64,000 bases of DNA from Candidatus Synoicihabitans palmerolidicus (GCA_020809425.1 JAGGDC010000001.1:1-64000), one strand, 5' to 3'. Shown: positions 48,498 to 61,946, numbered from the stretch's first letter. The notes: a model not told the origin generated them from the sequence alone. Made by a program: numbers and translations.

Positions 48498-49455
48498 ATG
48501 GAGCAAACCACCCCTGAAAATCAAGTCACCTATGTTGGTGTGGATATCGCCAAAGATCGTCTCGACTACACCGTCGATGATACTCGCTGTGCCCACGTCG
48601 AGAACACCCACCGAGGCCACCGAGCCTTGATCAAGCACCTCCAGAGCCTGCCCAATGCCCGGGTCGTATGCGAAGCGACTGGCGGCTATGAGCGTGCCAT
48701 TGTCGCCGCATTGCTCTTGGCCCAGATCCAAGTCTGCGTGGTCAATCCAGGGCGTGTGCGCGCCTTTGCCCGCGCCGCCGGCTTTGCTCGCCAAGACCGA
48801 CCCACTCGACGCTCAATTGTTGCGCCGCTTTGGGTTACAAATGAAGCCACGCCTGCACCGTGCCCTCGACGAAGCAGCCGCAACCTTGCGTGAGCTGCTC
48901 GACTATCGCCGGCAGATCAGTGATCAACTCGTCGCCACAGGCAACCGGTGCGAGTTGGCCGGACGCATTTTGCGTGAACCCCTTGAGATCCTGCGGGCGC
49001 TTTTAGCCACCGAGCTCGAACAAACCGATGCGCCGATTAAAACGCACATCCACGAGGACGACAGTCTACGCACCAAAGCCGCTCGACTGCGCGAACTCCA
49101 AGGCGCAGGACCCGTGCTCGCGGCCACCCTGCTCGCCTACGGGCCTGAACTCGGAAAAATCGAATCGGGCCAACTCGCCGCTCTGATCGGTGTGGCCCCG
49201 TTCGCCCACGACAGCGGGCGGCGACATCGTTGCCGACATGTGCGCGGCGGGCGTCATTCCGTGCGCCAGGTCCTCTACATGGCGGCGGTCTCTGCCATTC
49301 GATGTAACCCTGTCATGCGCGCATTCTATCGGCGCCTCGTTGAGGCTGGGAAACTGAAGAAAATAGCCCTTATCGCGGTCATGCGCCAAATGCTACATGC
49401 TCTCAATCTATTGGCCGCTAATCCCAACTTTGTCCTTGTTCGCTCACACCGCTGC
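48257..49455 (+). mobile_element. IS110-family element, nearly complete
   Basis: It is bounded by the two halves of a dispersed repeat whose uninterrupted version lies at 62.2 kb. It contains about 240 bases of structured leader and one DEDD recombinase gene. No terminal inverted repeats are seen, as is normal for IS110. Exact ends are uncertain by a few bases. Confidence 0.8.
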
Positions 49456-49554
49456 TTCTGTAACAGCCCACTTCGGAATTTAGGATCAAATCAGCCAGTC
49501 GCCACTCCTTTGATTGGCTCAACCCATTTCCCTCTCCTCCTCCCGATTCGATGA
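48498..49554 (+). pseudogene. IS110-family DEDD recombinase, one frameshift
   Basis: The N-terminal RuvC-like domain starts MEQTTPENQVTYVGVDIAKD (first Asp), then VVCEATGGYERAIVAALLLA (Glu). At about 48785 GGCTTTGCTC has one T too many. The second frame gives KTDPLDAQLLRRFGLQ (two Asp). The C-terminal part has LRELQGAGPVLAATLLAYGP, LAALIGVAPFAHDSGRRHRC and GGRHSVRQVLYMAAV with the catalytic Ser. The frame reads past the element end and stops at 49554. One base removed would restore a full enzyme, so this is the least damaged transposase in the window. Confidence 0.88.
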
Positions 49555-49642
49555 CCAATCTCCACAAAATCGGCGCCCCCAGGACAAAGGGACGCCGCTC
49601 TAAATCGACCGATAAACTAAGCTCGAGGCTATCGGGTCGCGC

Positions 49643-51091
49643 TTAGGTCGATAGGGTACCTTCCGCAGTCTTACGGGCCGAAAGTTCACTGTCCATCTTT
49701 TGCTCAACCTCGCGGTTGATACCGTAAAACATCACCAAACTAGCGCTGACCAATCCAATTGCTGACGGGATCCATGACATCATCAGACGAAGCCCTTCAA
49801 TGGCTCGGTCCAACTGTACAACTCCAGCCTCATATCCGTAGTAGACTAGCAGGTAGCCGGCAAAGGCCGGACCCAACGCCCAACCGAGCTTCTCGAGAAA
49901 AAGTGCCCGCCGAGAATGTCAATCCTGTAAATCGACGACCGAACTTCCATTCGGAATAATCCGCCGTATCAGCAATCATCGACCAAAATAGGGGCATCAG
50001 TGGTCCCATCATCAACGAAGTGGAGCCTTGAATAATGTAAACCATCGCCACATCTCCGGGGCCCGCAAAGTAATAAAGGCACGCGGTGCCCGACGTCAGC
50101 AGCGACAAACCGATGTACGCATTCCGCTTGCAGCCAAACAACTTCGTGAGCCATCCCGTGAGACCAACGCCGATCAGGGTACGACCGTGCCAACGACATT
50201 GAACCAGGTCGCCAGCTTCGCGAATCGGGCGCCTTCTTCCACCGCCCTGACCACATAGTAACGAAAGTAATACAGAATCGCCGCATCCCGCAGCGCGATC
50301 CTGATGATCGTGGTCACCCCAATCATGATGATAGCCAACCACGGTTTGTTCTTCACCAACTGAGCCAGATCCTTCTTGAAATTGATCTCCTGGTCCTTGG
50401 GCACTTGAACCCGCTCCTTGGTCGAATGGAACGTGAAGAGAAATAGAAACGCCGCGCAGATCGCGTAGATCACCATCGTCCAGATATAGCCTGACTGCGT
50501 CGCCGTCTTGCCATCTTCACTTCCGCCTAGCTGCACCACCCAACTCAAGATGGTCGCCTGCACGATAAGATTCGCCCCAAACGCTCCGTAAAAACGAAAT
50601 GATGCCAACATCGTGCGTTCATGCGAATGCGGCGTCATGACCCCCATCAAGGCACCATAGGGAATGTTGATCGCGGTGTAGAACACCATTGCCAGCGTAT
50701 AAGTTGCGTAGCTGTAAACGATCTGCATCGTCGCGCTGCCTGAAGGCACGAGGAAGATTGCTATTCCACTCAATGCGTAAGGAATCACCATCCAGCGCAA
50801 CCAAGGCCGGAACTTTCCGTGGGGCGATTTCGTACGGTCGCAAAGCACTCCCATCATGGGATCATTCACCGCATCAAATATGCGCGTCACCCACAACATC
50901 GTGCTGATCACGGCCGCACCGATGCCAATGATGTCCGTATAGAAGAACATCAGGAATGACGAAAACCCCTTGAAATAAAACACGGAGGCCATGTCGCCGG
51001 CCGCGTATCCTGATTTTTCACGCAAACCGATTATCTTGGCGGGGAGCGCGGCTGGGGTAGCTGATCCGGAGGGAGTGGACGCTGAATTCAT
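49643..51091 (-). CDS. GPH-type sugar:cation symporter, two frameshifts
   Basis: The first frame (51091-50174) has the N-terminal half of a MelB/XynP-like permease: EKSGYAAGDMASVFYFKGFS, the motif DAVNDPMMGVLCDRTKSPHG and KFRPWLRWMVIPYALSGI. A shift near 50190 leads to LTGWLTKLFGCKRNAYIGLS and WSMIADTADYSEWKFGRRFT, the second-half motif. A shift near 49880 leads to GPAFAGYLLVYYGYEAGVVQ and the last helices. Twelve membrane helices are expected. The substrate is unknown. xylB 7 kb away makes a pentose or xyloside possible but not shown. Confidence 0.88.
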
Positions 51092-51305
51092 GGTCAGATG
51101 CAGTCTGGCCCCGACGTCACCATTATTTCACTACGTGACATCTGGGCGGAAGAATTGCGAAGGGTTGGGTTGTATTGGGCTTGGGTCCGCTTCCCCCAAT
51201 TTAGGGCGGCGGTGAAGCTTCGGACCGTGCAGCCATGCGCCTCGCAGGCAATCAGGAAAAGGGCCTAAATAGCAACTGTCTCGTTTGAGCACCTACCCCA
51301 TGTAT

Positions 51306-52584
51306 TCATCCGGCAAATAGTCTTATTTCCGCACGCGGAATACCTTTAAATTCAGCCCATCGCTTGCCGATCTCCATTCCAAAGAGCGGACCGAATAGTA
51401 CCAACGAAATCACCAACCCCAGATTAATCGAGCACGGCGCACAGCGCTGCCCCACCCAGTCGCGCCGATTGTTCATCACCAATAGGGTTCCCGCCAGAAA
51501 AGGCATGAAAAACGCCCCGGCCACCGCATACATCACGACAATGAACAACGGTTTGCCCCACAGCTGTAACACCAGTGGAGGAAACGCGAGATACAGCAAA
51601 AACCACCTATAGACTGGAGATGTCCGTGCATCCGCCACGTTGCCTTTCGTGTCGGCGCATCTTCGCTCCCGCCACCAGTCAGCCAATAAATACGGCACGC
51701 CTTGCCAAACGCCCAACATCGACGAAAACACCGCACACCAAAACCCCACCAGAAACAGGGTGCGCCCTCCAACTCCCAGGATCACCCCTAACCGCTCACC
51801 CAACGCGACCACCAACGCACTCCCCGAGGCATCTGCGGGTTCCGCACCGGCCGCGACCACCACCATCGCCAGTCCAAAGACTCCGGTCAGAGCATAAGCC
51901 ACTGTCAGATCGATCCGCACGGATTTCTCATACCCATCCCCTGCCACCCTTTTTCCGCATCCAATACCCGTAGCACAGCATAGTGGCGCTTCCGCCTACC
52001 CCGCCCATAAGCCCCAGAAAAAACCACTCACTGCCCGCAGGAACTGAAGGGATCAGCAGTCCCCTCATGATTTCCGACCATCCCGGAATAAGCAGAAACG
52101 CACACCCGACCACCACCGCAAACATCACCCCGACCAAAGCCTTCATTACCGTCTCAAACACCTCATATCGTCCCCATCTCACCAGGGCGTATGCAATCGC
52201 CGCATGCGCTGCACTCCAAGTTGCCACGCCTCCGGGAGCATCCGGCCACAACGCGTTCACCGCCACGCCACAAGCCGCCCCCAATGCTCCCGCCACCAAC
52301 ATGCTCCATATCACTAAATACGCGCCGAAATACCAGGAAACCCATTTCGGTAATCGGCGCGCCCAGCCGGCAATGAGCGACTCACCGGTCGCCAATTGCC
52401 ACCGTGCGATTCCTTCGTTCAAAACGGCCTTACAGACTACTACCACCCACAAGACCGCCACTCCATATCGACGGCCGGCCACCGCCGCCGCAATCAGATC
52501 TCCCGCTCCCACGCCCGTCGCCGCCAACAACAATCCCGGCCCCCACGCCCGCCACCCCTTGGGGCGTTCAACCGAGTCCCCCAT
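51306..52584 (-). CDS. Nramp-related metal transporter, one frameshift
   Basis: The N-terminal frame (GWRAWGPGLLLAATGVGAGD) and the C-terminal frame (EKSVRIDLTVAYALTGVFGL to 51306) together give about 11 hydrophobic segments in the Nramp pattern, including LLIPSVPAGSEWFFLGLMGG and GGSATMLCYGYWMRKKG. The helix 1 motif that binds metal is DPGN in classical Nramp, but here it is ATGVGAGD, so the metal site differs. The break at about 51940 lies in the loop before EKSVRIDL. Its ATG is 1 bp beyond the trpF stop, so it is the last gene of the hemD-degT-trpF unit. Confidence 0.78.
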
Positions 52585-52585
52585 C

Positions 52586-53251
52586 TTACTTTACCTCTCC
52601 CGTCCGTGCACGGTGCACCGCCAGAACCAGGGCCTTCATTTTGCCATGATCCTTTATGCCCGGCGCCGCCTCAATTCCACTACTCACATCGATAAATTTC
52701 GCCTCGCTCTGGTCAAGGACACTCCCCACGTTCCCCGGGGTCAATCCGCCCGCCAATATCCAAAGGTGCTCCGGGTTCTCCCGCTGTAGTCTGGCAAACC
52801 GCGCCCAGTCGCCAGTGCGGCCTGATCCACCAAATCCACCTCGGTGATACGTATCCGCCAACACCGTCGCCGTCGCATCCAACACCGCCGACGGTAGGTC
52901 ACGTTCCGGCGGTAATTTGGGAGCCAACCAAAGGCGATCTCGCCCGACTTGCTCACTCCACCCTTTCAGCACTTCCGCTTCCACCTCCCATCGGTGATGC
53001 ACTTGAAATCGAGCAAATCCCGCCGCTTGCACCTCCGCCAGTTCTGCCTCCGTCGGCTCCACCATCACCGCCACTCGTTTTCGTCCATCGGGCAACCGCG
53101 GTGACATGTCCACATATTGCCGTAGCGACAAATAGCGCGGCGATTTGGCGTACAGAATGAATCCCAGAAAATCCACCCCGAGCCGATCCGCCATCTCCAC
53201 GTCCACCAACGTAGTCAGTCCGCAAAACTTAAGTCGGATCCCGTCAATCAT
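52586..53251 (-). CDS. trpF: Phosphoribosylanthranilate isomerase-like protein
   Basis: The 221-residue TIM-barrel protein starts IRLKFCGLTTLVDVEMADRL, with the KFCG Cys (catalytic base) and later an Asp in ATVLADTYHRGGFGGSGRTG (catalytic acid position). It has the phosphate-binding blocks WILAGGLTPGNV and FIDVSSGIEAAPGIKDHGKM. In tryptophan synthesis TrpF isomerises N-phosphoribosylanthranilate. No other trp gene lies nearby. It is tightly packed between the DegT gene and the Nramp-like gene. Confidence 0.9.
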   Translation of the reverse strand: MIDGIRLKFCGLTTLVDVEMADRLGVDFLGFILYAKSPRYLSLRQYVDMSPRLPDGRKRVAVMVEPTEAELAEVQAAGFARFQVHHRWEVEAEVLKGWSEQVGRDRLWLAPKLPPERDLPSAVLDATATVLADTYHRGGFGGSGRTGDWARFARLQRENPEHLWILAGGLTPGNVGSVLDQSEAKFIDVSSGIEAAPGIKDHGKMKALVLAVHRARTGEVK

Positions 53252-53257
53252 CGTCCC

Positions 53258-54358
53258 TTACCCTCTATACGCGTTGATCGTGGTGATCACGTGATCAATC
53301 TCTTCCTCCGTTAACTCCGGAAAGATTGGCAAACTGAGACAGGTCGTCGCCGTCCGCTCCGCCACGGGCGATGTCCCGACCGCTGGCCTCACCTCCGCGT
53401 AACAGGGCTGCTCGTGCAACGCTCGGGGGTAAATCAAATCCGTCCCCACGCCGTGAGCCGTCAAATGTGCCCGCAACGCATCTCGCTGCGGATGCAAAAT
53501 CGTAAATTGGTGATAGACCGAATCGCCCCATTCCGTCGGTTGCGGCACTACCGTATCCGTCAGACTAAGACCATCCCGATAGCGCGCGGCAATCTGTCTT
53601 CGTCGGGCGGTCCACTCGGCCAAATATCGCAGCTTCACGCGTAGTGCTCCTGCTTGCAGGCCTTCCAGGCGGTAGTTGTAACCGATGGCGTCGTGGCGAT
53701 ACCGCACGTTCGAGCCGTGTACGCGTCGAAGCCGTACGGCATCGGCTACCGTATCATCATTGGTTACCACCGCTCCGCCTTCACCCACACCGCCCAAATT
53801 TTTGGTGGGATAAAAACTGAACGTACCCGCCGTGCCCATCGTGCCCACCGGGCGGTCGTGATACGTGGCCATGTGGGCCTGCGCGCAATCTTCGATGACC
53901 GGAATCCCCCGAGCCGCCGCCAACTCTAAAATCGGATCCATGTCCGCGGCCTGCCCAAACAAATGCACGATTACAATCGCTTTGGTCGCGGGCGTCAGCG
54001 CCGCCGCGATCGTTTCCGCCGTCGCGTTGAAGGTGCGCGCATCGATGTCACAAAATATCGGTCGCGCACCGACGTAGCTCGCGGTCCAGGCACTGGCGAT
54101 AAAGGTAAAAGCCGGCACCACTACATCGTCGCCGTGCCCCAGACCTAGCGCCGAGGCCACCACGTGCAGCGCCGCCGTCCCATTGCCGACGCCGATCACA
54201 TTTTTCGTGCCGGTCGCCTGCGCGAAATCCGCCTCAAACGCCATGACGTCAGCCCCCAGACAAAACCGTCCCGCATCATAGGTCTCGGCGAAAGACGCTA
54301 AAATTTCACTGCGCAAGGCGCCGTGCGCCCGGGAAAGGTCTAGAAAGGGAACATTCAT
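53258..54358 (-). CDS. DegT/DnrJ/EryC1/StrS-family aminotransferase
   Basis: The product starts [20 protein letters not shown] at 54358. It has the fold-type I PLP pattern: GTKNVIGVGNGTAALHVVAS, VVVPAFTFIASAWTASYVGA, PVIEDCAQAHMATY and the PLP-binding Lys in FSFYPTKNLGGVGEGGAVVT, with LRRVHGSNVRYRHDAIGYNY. Such enzymes transaminate keto-sugars for cell-surface or secondary-metabolite sugars. The visible reading frame is fused upstream to the end of hemD, but a TGA in the neighbouring phase overlaps this ATG, so an independent gene coupled to hemD is likelier. Confidence 0.88.
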   Translation of the reverse strand: MNVPFLDLSRAHGALRSEILASFAETYDAGRFCLGADVMAFEADFAQATGTKNVIGVGNGTAALHVVASALGLGHGDDVVVPAFTFIASAWTASYVGARPIFCDIDARTFNATAETIAAALTPATKAIVIVHLFGQAADMDPILELAAARGIPVIEDCAQAHMATYHDRPVGTMGTAGTFSFYPTKNLGGVGEGGAVVTNDDTVADAVRLRRVHGSNVRYRHDAIGYNYRLEGLQAGALRVKLRYLAEWTARRRQIAARYRDGLSLTDTVVPQPTEWGDSVYHQFTILHPQRDALRAHLTAHGVGTDLIYPRALHEQPCYAEVRPAVGTSPVAERTATTCLSLPIFPELTEEEIDHVITTINAYRG

Positions 54359-55934
54359 GGAAATAGCGCGCGCAGGTTGAACGCCCCCTCCTGCTTCCGC
54401 AAGCGCCCGCTTGCGCGCCTGTCCTTTAGCTCGAAAGTTTTTCACCAGCGCTTCGACCAACGCATCCAATCCGGGCTCCTTCGCCTCAAAATTGATCGGC
54501 ATTCCCACCTTTTTCATCGTGGCCGAGGTCTGGGGGCCGATTGATCCCGCCACCGGACGCACCGCCTTGGCCGACAGTGCCAATCCTCCGGCTTGCGCCG
54601 TGAATGCCTCCACCGCCGAGGAACTCGCAAAGAGGATGGCATCCGCCCCGCGCTCCCGAAAATCATCCGCCGCCGGATGATCACTCAAATCCAATTTCTC
54701 CGTTCTGTACAGAGGCATGCAGTCAACGATGGCCCGGCCTTCCTCCTCCAACTTCTTGACCAAAGTGTCTCGATTGAGGTCTCCGGTCACGACCACCATC
54801 TTGACGCTGTCGAGACTGCCGGTCGCAATCAAGGCGTCCGCCAAATTCTCGGCGGTCGCGATCTCCGGCTTACATTCCACTTTTATCCCACGCTCTTCAA
54901 TCGACCGCACCGCCGCATCTCCCACCGCAGCAATCCCAGCGCCCGAATATCATCATAGGCTTTGTCAAATTGCTCAAAAAACACCTTCACCCCGTTCGCA
55001 CTGCTAAAAACGATCCAGTCGTAGGTGCCGAGCTCACTGAAAATCTCGACCACCATGTGCTTGTCCACGTCCGGCACGACATTGATCAGAGGCAACTCGA
55101 CCACTTCCGCGCCCAACTGCTCCAGCCGCTGGCGCAGTCCACTGTTGCCGTCTCGCGTTCGTGGGATGGTCACCCGTTTTCCAAACAATGACAGGTGCTC
55201 AAACCAATCCACCGCCTCCTGATGTTGCACCACGTCACCCACAAAGATGACAGAGGGCGCCGTCAACCCTGCTTTGGTCACCGCATCTTCCAACGTCGAC
55301 ACCGTGGCCGTCACGCTGCATTGCCGTCCCAACGAGGCCCATCGCACGACCACTGCCGGCGTATCAGGACCCAATCCGCCCGACTGAAAACCTGCCATAA
55401 TGTCACGTAAACGACTCATTCCCATATAAATAGCCAACGTAGTATTCTTCAACCCTCCTAACTTGGCCCAATCCACCTGCAACTCATGCTTGGTCGGGTC
55501 TTCGTGGCCCGTCACCAACACCAAGCGACGAACTCGTATTTCGCTGGGTGAGCGGGATACCCGCATACGCACCTGCCGCCAATGCCGCCGTTATGCCCGG
55601 CACGACTTCGAACCCGAATCCCGTCCGCGGCCAAAGCTCGGGCTTTTTCCCCGCCGCGTCCAAATACATACGGATCTCCTCCCTTGAGCCTCACCACATT
55701 CCGTCCGGCCTTTGCCCGATCCACCAGTAAAGCCTCGATTTCACTCTGCGGCACCGAATGAAAGCCGGCTTTCTTGCCCACATAAACAATTTCCCAGTCC
55801 GTCTTACACCACGCCACCAAGTCCGGATGAACCAGATAATCATAGACCAGAACATCGGCCGCCGCGATCAATGCCCGCGCCCGAAACGTGACCAAGCCTA
55901 ACTCCCCCGGACCCGCGCCCACCAAATAAACCAT
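54355..55934 (-). CDS. cobA-hemD: Bifunctional CobA-HemD (uroporphyrinogen-III methyltransferase/synthase), frameshifted
   Basis: The N-terminal SAM methyltransferase starts [20 protein letters not shown] and includes [21 protein letters not shown] shift near 55600 and another near 55530 lead through [20 protein letters not shown] to [12 protein letters not shown] and [20 protein letters not shown]. The HemD domain follows: [39 protein letters not shown] and, after a shift near 54900, [20 protein letters not shown] and [20 protein letters not shown]. HemD cyclises hydroxymethylbilane and CobA methylates toward sirohaem/B12. One last shift at a G-run near 54390 would give the natural end AFNLRALFP with TGA overlapping the next ATG. 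Confidence 0.9.
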
Positions 55935-56046
55935 GCCTTAGCGTATTCATATTCTCGGGTCGACCCGTCTCATATGCCGCTCCGAGAGCCAAGTCCGAGC
56001 TGAAAAATCATTTCCTTGAGTTCTCATCTATCTAATAATGATAAAC

Positions 56047-57374
56047 TGAGGTGGACCCCGTCGGTTGGACAGGTCGGGCGGATTTATAGTTATGGTTTCT
56101 GGTTTTTCTGACCAAAAATAAAAGATAATGGAGGGGTGCCGGGGAGGAAGCGCGGCTTCCTCCCCGCTCGGATAGCCGCCGTCAGGCGGCGGCTTGGTCG
56201 AGTTGTGCGTGGTAGACCTCGGATGGTGTTTGGCGGCCGTGGGCGGAGTGTGGTCATCGGTCGTTGTAGAACAGCAAGTAGGTCTCCAAGTTGGCATGGG
56301 CCTCGACCATCGTCTCAGCGCGTTTCAGATAGACTTCCTCGTATTTGACGCTGCGCCACAGGCGTTCGACCAAGACATTGTCCAAGCACCGTCCTTTGCC
56401 GTCCATCGACAGTCGCACGCCGAAGGCCAACAATGGCTGGGTGAATTCGGCGCTGGTAAACTGGCAGCCTTGGTCGGTGTTGCAGATCGCCGGCTTGCCG
56501 TAAATCGCCATCGCGCGCTGCACCGCTCGCAAAACGACGCATCGAGCGTGTTGGACAGTTCCCATGCGAGCACCATCCGCGAGTGCCAGTCGATCACCGC
56601 ACACAGGTAAACGAAGCCACCGCACACCGGGATGTAGATGATATCTGTTGCCCACACTTGATTCGACCTTTCAACCTTCAGCGTTCGCAGCAGATACGGG
56701 TAGATCTGATGAGAGGCCGCTTTCTTCGACAGACTCGGTTTTGGATTGATCGCCGTGAGTCCCATTAATCGCATCAATCGTCGCACCCGTTTACGGTTCA
56801 CCACGTGTCCTTCGCGTTGCAACCAACGGGTCCTTTGGCGGCTACCAAAGAACGGTGACTCGAGGTAGATCTCGTCGATCTGTTTCATCAACGCCAGGTC
56901 CGCTTCCTTCGGTGGCTTCGGGTGGTGGTAGTAGGTTGAGCGTGGCAGCTCCAACAGTTCGCACTGCCGGGCCACACTCAGCTTCGGATGCTCGGTTTCG
57001 ATCATGCTGCGGCGCTCCTTACTCCCCACATGCGCCAACTTTTTTTTGAGCCACGCGAGCTCCAGCTGCAGCTGCCCGATCCGCGCATACAGTTCCTTCT
57101 CTTTGCGATTCCGCTCGATCTCGTCGCGCACCTGCGCCGAGGGCTTCGCGAAGACCTCCGGCAACCGCTCGGACACCTCCTTCTTCCACTGACTCATTTG
57201 CACCGGATGCACCTCGTGACGCTGCGCGATTACGTGGATCGGCTCGATTCCCTTGAGGGCTTCGAGCCCTACTTTCGCTTTGAACTCGGCACTGAAGACA
57301 CGTCGTTTCTTCGACATATTGGACTCCTTTGGGATTTAATCATCCCTCCTGTCCAACTTCATGGGGCCACCTCA
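56047..57374 (-). mobile_element. IS3-family element, copy 2
   Basis: The 1328-bp element has the same ends as copy 1 (TGAGGTGGACCC at 56047, complement ending 57374, with one mismatch GGGGCC). Its left neighbour is intergenic sequence after cobA. Its right neighbour is the inside of an IS630 transposase gene, so it abuts a truncated IS630 copy. Confidence 0.88.
56182..57317 (-). pseudogene. IS3 transposase, copy 2, with the shared mid-orfB frameshift
   Basis: OrfA and the first part of orfB are in one continuous frame here: MSKKRRVFSAEFKAKVGLEA to ATDIIYIPVCGGFVYLCAVI and LAWELSNTLDASFCERCSAR, where it shifts. Then RAMAIYGKPAICNTDQGCQF and DNVLVERLWRSVKYEEVYLK follow in another phase. The break near 56540 is at the same base as in copy 1. 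A TGA-type stop after FYNDR near 56250 (CATCGG versus CGTCGG on the plus strand) adds further damage. The end is QLDQAAA at 56182. Confidence 0.85.
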
Positions 57375-58156
57375 CCACACCGTGCAGCGTCTGTGGCGGG
57401 CCAACGACCTGAAGCCCCATGTGCGACGAACTTTCAAGTTGTCGCGTGACCGGAACTTTGAGGCCAAGTTTTGGGATGTCATCGGCTTGTATCTGAATCC
57501 GCCCGATCGGGCCTTGGTGCTGTGTTGCGACGAGAAAAGACCGTGCCAGGCGCTTGAGCGCACCCAACCGAGCCTGCCATTGGGTATCGGGCACATCAAA
57601 ACCGCCACCCACAATTACACCCGCCACGGCACGGTCACGCTATTCGCCGCCCTCGGCTATCTGGACGGCAAAATCATGCGACGCACCGCCTCTCGGCATA
57701 CCCACCGCGAATGGCTCGGTTTCCTCCAGCACATCGATGCGCAGGCACCCGACGGCTTGGTCCTGCATCTGATCATCGACAACTACGCCACCCACAAGCA
57801 CGCCAAAGTGAAGAGCTGGATAAAGTGGCGCAATCAGCACCATGCCAAAGCCCATGGCGTCGAGCGCATCGCACTGCACTGCACCAATGCACTCCAACAT
57901 CCTCTTCCTGGTTGAATCTAGTGGAGCGCTTCTTCCGCGACCTCACCGTCGATTGTATCCGCGATGACAGCTTCACCAGCGTTCGAGACCTCACCAACGC
58001 CATCGAAACCTGAAACCTACATGGCCGCACGCGACCTCGAACCCACCCGCTACGCTACACTTGGAAGGCCGAAGGCTCCGCCATCCTGGAGAAAATCCAA
58101 CGCGCCCGCACCGCCGCATTCCTTCATTCAGTATAGTTCATTAACTCTCAGCACAC
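57375..58156 (+). pseudogene. IS630 element, 3' part, copy 2
   Basis: It begins inside the transposase gene at HTVQRLWRANDLKPHVRRTF and is continuous through LGIGHIKTATHNYTRHGTVT, which shows the frame that copy 1 has lost. It has IIDNYATHKH (Asp) and, after breaks near 57885 and 58015, SSWLNLVERFFRDLT (Glu). The right terminal repeat ends CACAC at 58156 and is followed by TA. The 5' third, including the helix-turn-helix and left repeat, is missing and replaced by IS3. It lies at the truncated 3' end of xylB. Confidence 0.87.
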
Positions 58157-59515
58157 TAGTTCAAAACGCTTCTTCGAGCGAGAAATCAGAGCAGGGCGGC
58201 CGCCAAAGCTTTCCACCCAATGCGGCTCCTTCGTCCTCCACCATAGCCATCACCGGAACGCCACAAACGTCTGCCATGATCTGACGCCAAATTTCCGATT
58301 TCGCGCCACCACCCGTGACTCGAATTTCCCGCGGCGTTACCCCGAGATCAGCCAATCCGGCGTAGCCCATAGTTCATACCCATCGTGACGCCTTCCATCG
58401 CGGCTCTGGCAAGGTGTCCCGGCTTGAGGGTATGTTGGTTCAGCCCCAGATAAACTCCCGATCCTTCGGGCACATTTGGCGTCCGTTCACCTTCCAAATA
58501 GGGCAACATGACCAACCCTCCTGCTCCCGCAGGTGCCGCCGCCACCGCGTCAGCCAAAGCGGCATGATCATACTGCAACAAGGCCCGCACCTGTTCGGTT
58601 ACGGTGGTCACATTCATCGTGCACAACAAAGACATCCATCCTCCCGTCGATCCACAAAACGCCGCGATCTCCCCTTGCGGATCCACCACTGGCGACTCCG
58701 CATGCGCATAGAGCGTTCCACTCGTGCCAAAACTCGCCGTCACCACGCCCGGTTTTACGTTCCCGGTCCCAATCGCTCCCATCATGTTATCGCCTCCCCC
58801 GGCCGAAACAATGACGTCTGATGAAAACCCATACTTGCCCGCCACCTCTGTGTTTCAACATTCCTACGATCGTATCGGACTCTCTCAACTGGGGCAGGTA
58901 ATCCGCCAATTTGGAGTCAATTGCGTTGATCACCGCTTTTGACCACTTGCGTTTACGCACATCCATCAACAATGCTCCCGACGCATCTCCATACTCCATG
59001 AAGTAGACGCCCGTGAGGTAGAAATTTAAATAGTCATGGGGCAGCAACACATGCCGTAGCTTCGCATAGTTCTTCGGCTCATTTCGCTTCAGCCAAAGAA
59101 TCTTGGGGGCCGTAAAACCTGGCAAAATCGCCAGTCCCGCCTTGCGTATCGCCGCCTTCGTCCCGCCCAACGCCTTGGTCAAAATCTCACACTCCTCCGT
59201 GGTCGAAGTATCGCACCATAACTTGGCCGGCCGAATCACCTCTCCCTCCGCATCCAACGGCACAAATTCGTGCTGCTGTCCCGATATTCCGATACCCTTC
59301 ACTCGCGTCCGGTCAATCTGCGACGCCACCGTCCCAATCGTTGTATCCAGCGCCGCCACCCATTGCTGCGGATGTTGCTCCATATGCCCCACGGGCAACC
59401 CCGTAATCAAACGATGCGGTGCCCGTGCCTCAGCCACGACCTTACCGGAGTCGAGGTCGAGCGCGACTGCCTTGGTAGATTGGGTTCCAGAATCAATGCC
59501 AATGTAGATACTCAT
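58157..59515 (-). CDS. xylB: Xylulokinase XylB, two frameshifts and C-terminus cut by IS630
   Basis: XylB phosphorylates D-xylulose for entry to the pentose phosphate pathway. The start at 59515 gives MSIYIGIDSGTQSTKAVALD (phosphate-1 motif), then GHMEQHPQQW, GIGISGQQHEFVPLD and LPHDYLNFYLTGVYFMEYGD. A shift near 58850 leads to SSDVIVSAGGGDNMMGAIGT and LPYLEGERTPNVPEGSGVYL. Another near 58370 leads to IRVTGGGAKSEIWRQIMADV and EGAALGGK. The last 20-30 residues of the family are missing because the IS630 end lies at 58156. No xylA is visible in the window. Confidence 0.9.
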
Positions 59516-61925
<2,410 letters not shown>

Positions 61926-61946
61926 CATCCATTAACGTCTCACGCT

